Source of the DNA: Muribaculaceae bacterium
Lineage (GTDB): Bacteria; Bacteroidota; Bacteroidia; Bacteroidales; Muribaculaceae
Length of the DNA: 64,000 nt
NCBI GenBank assembly: GCA_009775225.1
Contig: VSPE01000005.1
Location: forward strand, 14,511-78,510
Direction of reading: 5' to 3'
The position numbers and the translations under genes were made by a program. The notes under the pieces are model-generated. The model did not search any database, was not told the DNA's origin, and was given only the letters and a program-made list of their open reading frames with translations. Below are positions 16,422 to 23,327 of this stretch, piece after piece; position 1 is the first letter of the stretch, and each line of letters opens with the position of its first letter.

Positions 16422-18047
16422 TTATTGTGCGGCACCGCTCTTTATAAGATCTACTATAGCATTGTAGTCTGCCACTGCTTTCTCAAAGTTTTCAGCGTCT
16501 TTGAGGCGGCTGTAGTATGCCTGCTTGAATGCGTATGCGTTCTTGTAGAGGTTGAGCTGGTTGCCCTGGTTCTTGGGGTCTTTGTTGGCGGGGTCTTCAT
16601 CAAGAAGCTCAATCATCCTGTCGAGTGCTTCGATAGATTCAGTGTTAGGCTGTTTGTTGTTGCCTGCGATGTTGAGGAAGGCCAGACGCTGGTAGAACTG
16701 AGCCATAGGCTTGATATTGGGGTTGTCAATCACCTTCTTGATGTACACGATACCTTTGTCGGCGAGTTCGCGTGCCTGGATGGTGTCGGTCGATGCGCCG
16801 GCAGCCTGGAGGTAGCGGGTAGCCATGCCGTAGAAGTCGTCGGGCGAAGGATTTTCCTGCATTTCGAGGTAAGCGGCGTAGGCGTCGGCACCCTTGGCAT
16901 ACATCTTGTTCTGGTTGTAGACCGAAGAGAGGTTCTTGAGGAGGTCGCCGTTCTTGGGGTCGCGTTCGGCTGCAAGTTCATACTGTACTACCGCCAGAGA
17001 GTCCTGTCCGGCGCCTGAGAGAGCTTCTGCATAGGTCACGTAGTCGTTGGTGGTGAAGTTTCCGCCGGCGTTTGATGCAAAGAATTTGGCTGCATTGTCG
17101 ATAGCGGCGGCATAGTCCTTCATGGCAGTCTGGTCGAGGAAGCGGATACGCTGCATCAGGAAGTTGGAGGGGTCTTGCGAAAGGATTTCGTTGGCTACGC
17201 CGAGCGATTCGGGATACTTCTCACCCCAGTAGAGGAGCACGGCATAGCGGGCCTTGTCTTCGGGGAAGTGGTTGGGGTTCTGGATATACTTGCCGTAGAG
17301 GTCAGAAGCCTTTTTCCAGTGGTCGGCAAGGAAGTACTTCTCGGCGAGTTCACGCTGTGCCATGGCAGAGTTGGGCTGCTGGGCAAGCAGCTCTTCAAGC
17401 TTCTGTATGCCGTAGCCCTTGTTTACATTGAAGTAAGCGTTGGCATATTTAACATAGCCTTCGGAGTTCTGAGGGTCGTTGAGAATAGCGTTCTCATATT
17501 TGGCCGCAGCGCTGCCGAAGTCCTGGGCGTCCATAAGCATATCGCCTTCGAGGATATATATCGAGGGGGCTTTGAGCTTGGAGTCCTTGCGGGCCTTGTC
17601 GATATACTTCTGAATTTCTTTAGCGTACTTCACTGCGTCTGCATTGTAGTATGCACGGGCAATAGCGATAGTAAGGTCGGCATTTTTCTTTGCGTGCTTC
17701 TGTGCTTCGCCGAACTGCTTGTCTGCCGCCGATGCCTGACCGTTGAGAAGGTCGAGAGCGCCGAGGCCTACATAGTTGTAGCCGTTGTCTGGATTGAGCT
17801 GGAGGCCTTTGTCGAAGTATGACTTCGCTGCGGCCTTGTCGCCCTGCTGGAGCGCTACCTGACCGAGGTAATAGTTGGCAAGCGACTGGTCGGTAGCCGC
17901 ATCGCTGAGCGTGCGCTCGAGGATAGTGCGGGCGTTGTCGTACTGGCCGGCCTTGTAATATTCGATGCCGTCTTTGTAGCCTTGAGTCTGTGCCGATGCC
18001 ATAAGGCCGGCGGCAAGAGCCAAGGATAAGAAGAGTTTGATTTTCAT
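16422..18047 (-). CDS. Exported TPR-repeat protein
   Basis: A 541-residue protein with a signal peptide (about 1-19, ending MASA-Q) and tandem TPR units. The most regular ones are YYKAGQYDNARTILERTL, YFDKGLQLNPDNGYNYVGLG and the QELAERDP-like repeat near residue 355. The rest is helical. TPR proteins mediate protein-protein contacts; here probably in the periplasm. It follows the PstS-like gene by 53 bp. In Bacteroidetes such a pair commonly sits beside exbB/exbD/tonB genes, which are absent here. Partner unknown. Confidence 0.85.
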   Translation of the reverse strand: MKIKLFLSLALAAGLMASAQTQGYKDGIEYYKAGQYDNARTILERTLSDAATDQSLANYYLGQVALQQGDKAAAKSYFDKGLQLNPDNGYNYVGLGALDLLNGQASAADKQFGEAQKHAKKNADLTIAIARAYYNADAVKYAKEIQKYIDKARKDSKLKAPSIYILEGDMLMDAQDFGSAAAKYENAILNDPQNSEGYVKYANAYFNVNKGYGIQKLEELLAQQPNSAMAQRELAEKYFLADHWKKASDLYGKYIQNPNHFPEDKARYAVLLYWGEKYPESLGVANEILSQDPSNFLMQRIRFLDQTAMKDYAAAIDNAAKFFASNAGGNFTTNDYVTYAEALSGAGQDSLAVVQYELAAERDPKNGDLLKNLSSVYNQNKMYAKGADAYAAYLEMQENPSPDDFYGMATRYLQAAGASTDTIQARELADKGIVYIKKVIDNPNIKPMAQFYQRLAFLNIAGNNKQPNTESIEALDRMIELLDEDPANKDPKNQGNQLNLYKNAYAFKQAYYSRLKDAENFEKAVADYNAIVDLIKSGAAQ

Positions 18048-18100
18048 TGTGTGTTTTGTGGGTTTATTTGTTTTTTCTATTACTTTTTCCGGTTTTTAAT

Positions 18101-19117
18101 TCATTCACGGTCGGGCAGCTCCACCTGTTGTACGCTTACACGGGCTGGTAGGATGCCTGTTTTCATGATTATCTTCTGACCGATAGGGCCTGTGACAAAC
18201 GAGTAGAAGCCGCCGGCCACATTCGATGTCGAAGCTGTCGTCACCATATATATTTGGCGGAACAGCGGATACGAGCCGTCGAATATATACTGTTGGTAGG
18301 GCTTGTAGGCCCGAACTTCGTCGTCGCGGTTTACTTTAAGCACTTTCACGCGGTCGGTGAGGGTGGCGCCAATCACTGCACCGTCGTCGAGCACGCTCTT
18401 GGCAAGCTCGTCGCGGCTTACGTCTGCCTTGTCCATGTCGGACGTAATCCAGCTCACGCCGAGTACGCCTATGGCGTTCGGGTTTTTCTCAACGATGCTG
18501 AATACATCTTTGATTGAGCCTGCCGAGTACACGTTCGGACCAAGAGGCTTGCCGTGCAGAAGCGAGTCGGTGAGGAAGGTGGCCAGGGAAGAGCCCGTCT
18601 GGTCGAGTACCACATTTATTTTACCGAGCTTCGAAGGCTCGAGGTCGTTCCACTGAGTGGACGAACCCGACATGATGTCGGCCAGCTCGCTCACGGTAAG
18701 CTTCTCGCAGGTGTTCTTGGGGTTTACGATAAAGGCTACGGCGTCTACGGCAATCTTTGCAGAGCGCACATTCACATTGGCGCCGCGCTCTTTCTTGTAC
18801 TTGGCCTTGAGTGCGCGCTTTTCTTCGGGCGTAAGGTCGCGGGTGATTACAACACTCCGAGTGTTGAGGCTGAAGAGCGAGTCGAGAGCCTCGGCCTGTG
18901 TGCCGTAGCGCACAAGGATATGGGCATCAGGGTACTGATACTCGAATACATCCACTTCCTGCTCGAAGATGTTCTCGAAAGTGTTGTCACACACCATAGT
19001 GGTGGTACCCGAAGTGGAGGAGTGCGGGTCTTTCTCGTATTTCAGGCACGATGTGGCGCCAAGGCCCAGCATGACTGCCAAGGCCAAAGCGGCGTACTTT
19101 ACGGAACTGTTATTCAT
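18101..19117 (-). CDS. PstS-like substrate-binding lipoprotein
   Basis: A 338-residue lipoprotein (signal ending GATSC, Cys about 24) with a PBP-like fold of the PstS type. Visible segments are VVITRDLTPEEKRALKAKY, AVDAVAFIVNPKN, the LSVSEL-like KLTVSELADIMSG, and NAIGVLGVSWI. Classical PstS binds phosphate for the PstCAB transporter. No transporter permease is nearby, and in Bacteroidetes this family is often found next to TonB/TPR genes, so phosphate binding is not assured. It lies between a small membrane protein gene (40 bp upstream) and a TPR gene. Confidence 0.82.
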   Translation of the reverse strand: MNNSSVKYAALALAVMLGLGATSCLKYEKDPHSSTSGTTTMVCDNTFENIFEQEVDVFEYQYPDAHILVRYGTQAEALDSLFSLNTRSVVITRDLTPEEKRALKAKYKKERGANVNVRSAKIAVDAVAFIVNPKNTCEKLTVSELADIMSGSSTQWNDLEPSKLGKINVVLDQTGSSLATFLTDSLLHGKPLGPNVYSAGSIKDVFSIVEKNPNAIGVLGVSWITSDMDKADVSRDELAKSVLDDGAVIGATLTDRVKVLKVNRDDEVRAYKPYQQYIFDGSYPLFRQIYMVTTASTSNVAGGFYSFVTGPIGQKIIMKTGILPARVSVQQVELPDRE

Positions 19118-19157
19118 GTCTTGGAGTATGATAATCTAATCGTATGTATGTCTGCGG

Positions 19158-19418
19158 TCAGTCTATGCCTTTGACTTGCCGATAGGCTCGCCAGATGCCG
19201 TATATTACAAGCACTACTCCTACTACATAGCGAGTCCATGCCCAGTCACCGTTCCAGCCGAAAAAGTTTATCAGGAGCAGTACGCCCATGCCGACGTATA
19301 CGATTATCATGATGATGCCGAAAATTGCGCGCATCACCTTGTTCGACTTGTTCTCTCCGGCCTCCTCCTCGCGCTGACGGCGGCGTTCCTCTGGGGTGGG
19401 TATTCTATATTCGCTCAT
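19158..19418 (-). CDS. Small two-helix membrane protein
   Basis: An 86-residue protein. A charged N-terminus rich in Arg and Glu (TPEERRRQREEEAGE) is followed by two hydrophobic segments (about 33-51 and 63-77) separated by a WNGDWAW turn, then a basic tail. No family is recognised with certainty. It is the first gene of the trio with the PstS-like and TPR genes. The 200 bp upstream of it (to fmt) is AT-rich and shows no gene and no full promoter match. Confidence 0.75.
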   Translation of the reverse strand: MSEYRIPTPEERRRQREEEAGENKSNKVMRAIFGIIMIIVYVGMGVLLLINFFGWNGDWAWTRYVVGVVLVIYGIWRAYRQVKGID

Positions 19419-19618
19419 AACTATGTCTTTTTTAGTTAAATAAATTTACAAGAGTACTATTCCGTACCTCTATAATTTTTTAACACTTTAAGACCTTTAA
19501 AGTTCGATTTGTGCTTTTTTATCAGTGCATCTTTTTCTTTGTAGCCGTAAAGTTACACATTTTTGACGGCATACAAGCCAAAGAGATGTGAAATATTCAA
19601 TAATATTTGTTAACTGCA

Positions 19619-20608
19619 TCACTTAAGATGCGGCGACAGTCCTCGCTCGGCGATGCGCAATCCTCTCAGGAAGTCGGCGCCGCCCATAGGCTTTTTGCCT
19701 GCCGGCTGCACCGTTACAAGCTCCAGAACCTTGCCGTCGCCGGTGCCGGCGTAGGCACGTTTGCCGCAGAGTGCAAGCTCGCCGGGCTTCAGTTTCAGTC
19801 CTGTTTCGGCGGTTGCGTGTGCAGTCTTTATTATCTTTACGGTGCCGGTATCGTCGCCTTCAGCCTGTAGACTCAGATGCGACCAGGCTGAAGGATATGG
19901 CGCAAGGCCGCGCACATGGTTGTGTATGGCTGCGGCATCGCGGCTCCAGTCTGTCAGGCAGTCTTCCTTGAAGATTTTCGGCGCAGGTGTAGGCTCCGTG
20001 TCGCCGCACAGCTCGCTTTGGGGCGTGGTCTTAAGGTCGCCTTTTATTATGTGCTCCACGGTATCCACGGTGAGGCGAGCGCCTATTTCCATAAGGCGGT
20101 CGTGTACCGAGCCGGCATCCTCGTCGGGACCGACGTCAATGCGCGTACGGCTTATGATATCGCCGGTGTCTATGTCGTGCTTGAGGAAGAAGGTGGTCAC
20201 GCCGGTCTCGCTCACGCCGTCCATAATAGCGCGGTTGATAGGCGCGGCGCCGCGATACAGCGGGAGCAGTGAGCCGTGGAGGTTGAACGTGCCCAGCGGA
20301 GGCATCGTCCACACCACTTCGGGAAGCATGCGGAATGCGATTACTATAAACAGGTCTGCCTTCACTGCACGCAGTGCGCTTACAAATTCTTCGTCTTTGA
20401 GGCGCTCGGGCTGTAGCAGTGGCAGCTCATGCTCCAGGGCGTATTTCTTTACGGCGGAGTAGTTGATTTTCTGCCCGCGGCCCGATGCCTTGTCGGGCAT
20501 CGTAACCACGGCGGCTACATTGTAGCCGCCTTTTATAAGTGCATCGAGACTTTCCACAGCAAAATCGGGAGTCCCGAAGAATACTATTCTGAGGTCTTGC
20601 TTGGTCAT
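19619..20608 (-). CDS. fmt: Methionyl-tRNA formyltransferase
   Basis: A 329-residue enzyme that formylates initiator Met-tRNA using 10-formyl-THF. The N-terminal Rossmann domain begins RIVFFGTPDFAVESLDAL. The catalytic segment NLHGSLLPLYRGAAPINRAI gives the Asn and His, and GDIISRTRI and the C-terminal OB-like tRNA-binding domain follow (from about 215). Length is normal. It starts 7 bp after the rluA-type gene and is probably co-transcribed with it. The peptide deformylase partner is not adjacent. Confidence 0.96.
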   Translation of the reverse strand: MTKQDLRIVFFGTPDFAVESLDALIKGGYNVAAVVTMPDKASGRGQKINYSAVKKYALEHELPLLQPERLKDEEFVSALRAVKADLFIVIAFRMLPEVVWTMPPLGTFNLHGSLLPLYRGAAPINRAIMDGVSETGVTTFFLKHDIDTGDIISRTRIDVGPDEDAGSVHDRLMEIGARLTVDTVEHIIKGDLKTTPQSELCGDTEPTPAPKIFKEDCLTDWSRDAAAIHNHVRGLAPYPSAWSHLSLQAEGDDTGTVKIIKTAHATAETGLKLKPGELALCGKRAYAGTGDGKVLELVTVQPAGKKPMGGADFLRGLRIAERGLSPHLK

Positions 20609-20615
20609 ATCTGTT

Positions 20616-21305
20616 TTATGGATGTTGGGTCGCGTATTGCTCGAGAGCGAGCCAAAGTGTATCGCCCGCAGGTACGGGTGCTGTCACATCTATCGGTTTC
20701 TGCGACACAGGGTGTACAAACTCTATGCGGCGTGCGTGGAGCGAGATGTTGCCGTCGGGGTTGCTGCGCTTGTCGCCGTACTTCAGGTCGCCTTTCACGG
20801 GGCAGCCTATGGCCGAGAGCTGCACGCGTATCTGGTGCTTGCGGCCCGTCATAAGATTTACCTCAAGCAGATTGTAGCGCTCGCTGCGCGCTATGAGCCT
20901 GTAGCTCAGCATAGCCTTTTTCGCGCCCTCTTTCGGTGTAAGAGATGCGTACGACTTGTTGTTGCGCTCCACCGTGCTGATATAGTGTGTGAGCGTGGCC
21001 TCGACCTGCGCCGGCTCATTGCGGCTCACGGCCCAGTACGTCTTGTGCACATCGCCCGAGGCAAACATGGCGTTCAGGCGCGACAGCGCTTTAGAGGTCT
21101 TTGCAAACATCACCACACCGCTCACGGGGCGGTCGAGGCGGTGCACAACACCGATAAAGACATTCCCAGGCTTGGCGTCGCGCTCCTTGATATAGCGCTT
21201 GAGCGTTTCCGAGAGAGGTTCGTCGCCAGTCTTGTCTCCCTGCACTATCTCGCCGGCGCGCTTATTCACTATTATTATATGATTGTCTTCGTAGAGTATC
21301 TCCAT
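20616..21305 (-). CDS. RluA family RNA pseudouridine synthase
   Basis: A 229-residue single-domain enzyme converting uridine to pseudouridine in RNA. The catalytic motif HRLDRPVSG has the nucleophile Asp58. MTGRKHQIRVQLSAIGCP is the downstream family signature. There is no N-terminal S4 domain, which fits the RluA/RluC-short or TruC type. Which RNA position it modifies cannot be told. First gene of the pair with fmt. Confidence 0.93.
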   Translation of the reverse strand: MEILYEDNHIIIVNKRAGEIVQGDKTGDEPLSETLKRYIKERDAKPGNVFIGVVHRLDRPVSGVVMFAKTSKALSRLNAMFASGDVHKTYWAVSRNEPAQVEATLTHYISTVERNNKSYASLTPKEGAKKAMLSYRLIARSERYNLLEVNLMTGRKHQIRVQLSAIGCPVKGDLKYGDKRSNPDGNISLHARRIEFVHPVSQKPIDVTAPVPAGDTLWLALEQYATQHP

Positions 21306-21333
21306 TATAGGCTTATAAGCTTGTTTTAGATTG

Positions 21334-21341
21334 CAAAATTA
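21334..21341 (-). promoter_or_regulatory. TAnnTTTG element upstream of rluA-type gene and fmt
   Basis: Reverse-strand TAATTTTG lies 28 bp before the ATG at 21305. A TTG about 22 bp further upstream (21364-21366) may be the -33 partner. Confidence 0.55.
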
Positions 21342-21402
21342 GCGAATATCGCCCTTATTTGAGCAATAATATGTATTAAATTGCCGATTTGATAAAGTTT
21401 TT

Positions 21403-21433
21403 TTTGTTGTACAAAGTTTTTTTTGTATGTTTG
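21403..21433 (+). promoter_or_regulatory. Promoter of queF-queC
   Basis: TTTG (21403-21406) and TATGTTTG (21426-21433) are spaced 19 bp apart, a full Bacteroidetes promoter. The ATG follows 75 bp later. No preQ1-type riboswitch fold was convincing in the leader. Confidence 0.7.
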
Positions 21434-21507
21434 CCGAATAATTGGCCTCACAAGCTCTGTGGAGCCGATTGAAACGGTTTTTAACGAACGCTATTCCATC
21501 ACAAGAT

Positions 21508-21990
21508 ATGCCAAGACAGCTTGACGAATTGCAGAATTGTTCGCTACTGGGTAATCAAGGGGTAAAATACCCGACGTCCTATGCGCCCGAGATGCTTGAG
21601 ACTTTCAAGAACAAGCATCCCGAGAACGAGTATATAGTGTCGTTTGACTGCCCCGAATTTACTTCACTCTGCCCGAAGACGGGTCAGCCCGACTTCGGGC
21701 ACATCATTATAAACTATATTCCTGCCGAAGACATGGTGGAGAGCAAGAGTCTCAAGCTCTATCTCTTCAGCTTTCGCAATCATGGCGACTTCCATGAGGA
21801 CTGCATCAATATTATAATGAAAGACCTCGTGAAGCTCATGAATCCTAAATACATAGAAGTGCGCGGTATCTTCATGCCGCGAGGAGGCATCTCGATAGTC
21901 CCCTTTGCCAACTATGGCGATGAAAACCACCAGGATATGGTGCGACAGCGCATGCTTGCCGCATTTCCCTTAATGCCAAATCAGTTATGA
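21508..21990 (+). CDS. queF: NADPH-dependent 7-cyano-7-deazaguanine reductase QueF
   Basis: A 160-residue type I QueF that reduces preQ0 to preQ1 in queuosine synthesis. Catalytic Cys55 and Asp62 are in LCPKTGQPDF. The NADPH motif is ESKSLKLYLFSFRNHGDFHE. I chose ATG at 21508 (MPRQLDELQ); the in-frame upstream extension to 21442 adds residues with no family likeness. Its stop overlaps queC by 4 bp. queD and queE are not in the window. Confidence 0.95.
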   Translation: MPRQLDELQNCSLLGNQGVKYPTSYAPEMLETFKNKHPENEYIVSFDCPEFTSLCPKTGQPDFGHIIINYIPAEDMVESKSLKLYLFSFRNHGDFHEDCINIIMKDLVKLMNPKYIEVRGIFMPRGGISIVPFANYGDENHQDMVRQRMLAAFPLMPNQL

Positions 21991-22658
21991 CTACACGCAA
22001 TCAGAAAAACGCGTTGATGGTGCTCTCCGGAGGCATGGACTCCGTGACAATGCTCCACGAGTACGCATCGGAAATCGAACTCGCCGTAAACTTTACCTAT
22101 GGCTCAAACCATAATACACGCGAGCTTGAGTGCGCACGCGAGCACTGCCGCATGCTCGGCATTGAGCTTATGGTGATTGACCTCGGATTTATCGGTAAAT
22201 ATTTCCACAGCTCGCTCCTCGAAGGCCCCGACGCTGTGCCCGAAGGCGAATACGATTTCGACAACATGAAATCGACCGTCGTTCCCTTCCGCAACGGCAT
22301 AATGCTTGCCGCCGCCGCAGGCCTCGCCGAAAGCCACGGTCTTGATGTACTTATGATTGCCAACCACGCCGGCGACCATGCCCTGTACCCCGACTGCCGC
22401 CTCGCATTTATCGAGGCTATGTCGAAGGCTATACAGGAGGGCACTTACGAAGGCATAAAGGTGAAAGCCCCCTACACGCTCCTCTCCAAAGCCGACATAG
22501 CTCTGAGGGGAAAGCGCCTCGGACTCGACTATTCCACCACATACTCCTGCTACAAAGGCGGAGAGAAGCACTGCGGACAGTGCGCCACATGCCGCGAACG
22601 CCGTGCCGCACTTCAGGCTGCCGAAATAGACGACACTACAGAATACGAAGAAGAATAA
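21987..22658 (+). CDS. queC: 7-cyano-7-deazaguanine synthase QueC
   Basis: A 223-residue PP-loop ATPase that makes preQ0 from 7-carboxy-7-deazaguanine. The PP-loop SGGMDS is at 14-19. The zinc-binding Cys set is CYKGGEKHCGQCATC near the C-terminus. VPFRNGIML and NHAGDHALYPDCR are family signatures. Coupled to queF by an ATGA overlap. Confidence 0.95.
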   Translation: MTTRNQKNALMVLSGGMDSVTMLHEYASEIELAVNFTYGSNHNTRELECAREHCRMLGIELMVIDLGFIGKYFHSSLLEGPDAVPEGEYDFDNMKSTVVPFRNGIMLAAAAGLAESHGLDVLMIANHAGDHALYPDCRLAFIEAMSKAIQEGTYEGIKVKAPYTLLSKADIALRGKRLGLDYSTTYSCYKGGEKHCGQCATCRERRAALQAAEIDDTTEYEEE

Positions 22659-22706
22659 GAATTTTCGTGACCATCAACCATAATAATCAACTTAAAAATC
22701 AAGTCC

Positions 22707-22883
22707 ATGGAATCGTTACTCAACTCCATCCATGCTGCTTACGAAGCATTCAAGCTTGACGCAGCTCTCCAGCAGGAGAAAAACAACAAAGCAGCCGGCA
22801 CACGTGCCCGCAAAGCTTCGCTCGAGCTTGAAAAACTCATGAAGGAATTCCGCAAAGCTTCGCTCGAAAGCGCAAAGAAATAA
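22707..22883 (+). CDS. Histone H1-like small DNA-binding protein
   Basis: A 58-residue basic peptide. The core NNKAAGTRARKASLELEKL followed by KEFRKAS matches the Hc1/histone H1-like peptides common in Bacteroidetes, thought to bind DNA or the nucleoid. Lys, Arg and Ala are abundant and the C-terminus is ESAKK. It starts 48 bp after queC and is followed by a GC-rich terminator, so it may be read with queFC or alone. Confidence 0.85.
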   Translation: MESLLNSIHAAYEAFKLDAALQQEKNNKAAGTRARKASLELEKLMKEFRKASLESAKK

Positions 22884-22904
22884 GAAATCCATTCTGATTG
22901 ACAG

Positions 22905-22936
22905 CCCCGCCTCCGTTTAACGAGGGCGGGGTTGTT
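22905..22936 (+). terminator. Intrinsic terminator after the H1-like gene
   Basis: CCCCGCCTC (22905-22913) pairs with GAGGGCGGGG (22922-22931) with one bulged base, followed by TTGTTG. Confidence 0.85.
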
Positions 22937-22969
22937 GCATTATGGTGCGTTTGTTTAAACCTAATTAGG

Positions 22970-23079
22970 GTCGAGCCGAAATCACGGTGTATGGATTTAA
23001 TGAAATATGTGCTCGGAGACCACTGTTTTACCATTTATCCAAACGCAATTAAACAAATACACCGTGATTTCGGCTCGAC
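22970..23079. repeat. Perfect 23 bp inverted repeat in a gene-free stretch
   Basis: The left arm 22970-22992 begins GTCGAGCCGAAATCACGG. The right arm 23057-23079 is its exact reverse complement, ending CGTGATTTCGGCTCGAC. The 64 bp between arms extend the pairing imperfectly (TTTAAT/ATTAAA). The 328 bp between the terminators (22937-23264) hold no supported gene. They also contain related GTGCGTTTGT boxes (near 22945 and 23227) and a pyrimidine-rich tract (about 23095-23155). It could be a dispersed palindromic repeat, a MITE remnant or a structured RNA. Confidence 0.7.
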
Positions 23080-23264
23080 GCATAATTTCCCTCGACTTCC
23101 TTGCTTTACTTTCCTTCCGATACCGCACCTTTTACTTTCTTTACTTCCGTATCTAGTATAAGATTTCAGACAATCGGCGCTACAGACCACTACAGGGCAT
23201 GTCACTTCCGTTCGTTTTCTCTTAAGTGCGTTTGTCTAAGGAACGGAAAGTTCGGATGACGGAT

Positions 23265-23303
23265 ACAAAAAAGCGAGACACTCCGCATGTGGAATGTCTC
23301 GCT
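23265..23303 (-). terminator. Intrinsic terminator after pyruvate:ferredoxin oxidoreductase
   Basis: On the reverse strand AGCGAGACA-TTCC pairs with GGAG-TGTCTCGCT (13 bp with one mismatch, loop of 6), followed by TTTTTTGTAT. Confidence 0.92.
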
Positions 23304-23327
23304 CTTTTGAGTTATGAATGTCAGAAA

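Noticed and set aside
21342..21507. preQ1 riboswitch upstream of queF
   Set aside because: The leader is AT-rich, but I could not find the compact stem-loop with an A-rich tail pairing into the loop; the position alone is not enough.
22898..23161. Small open frames on both strands through the 23 bp inverted repeat, each encoding IHRDFGST
   Set aside because: The shared peptide arises because the two arms are reverse complements; no start signal or conservation supports coding.
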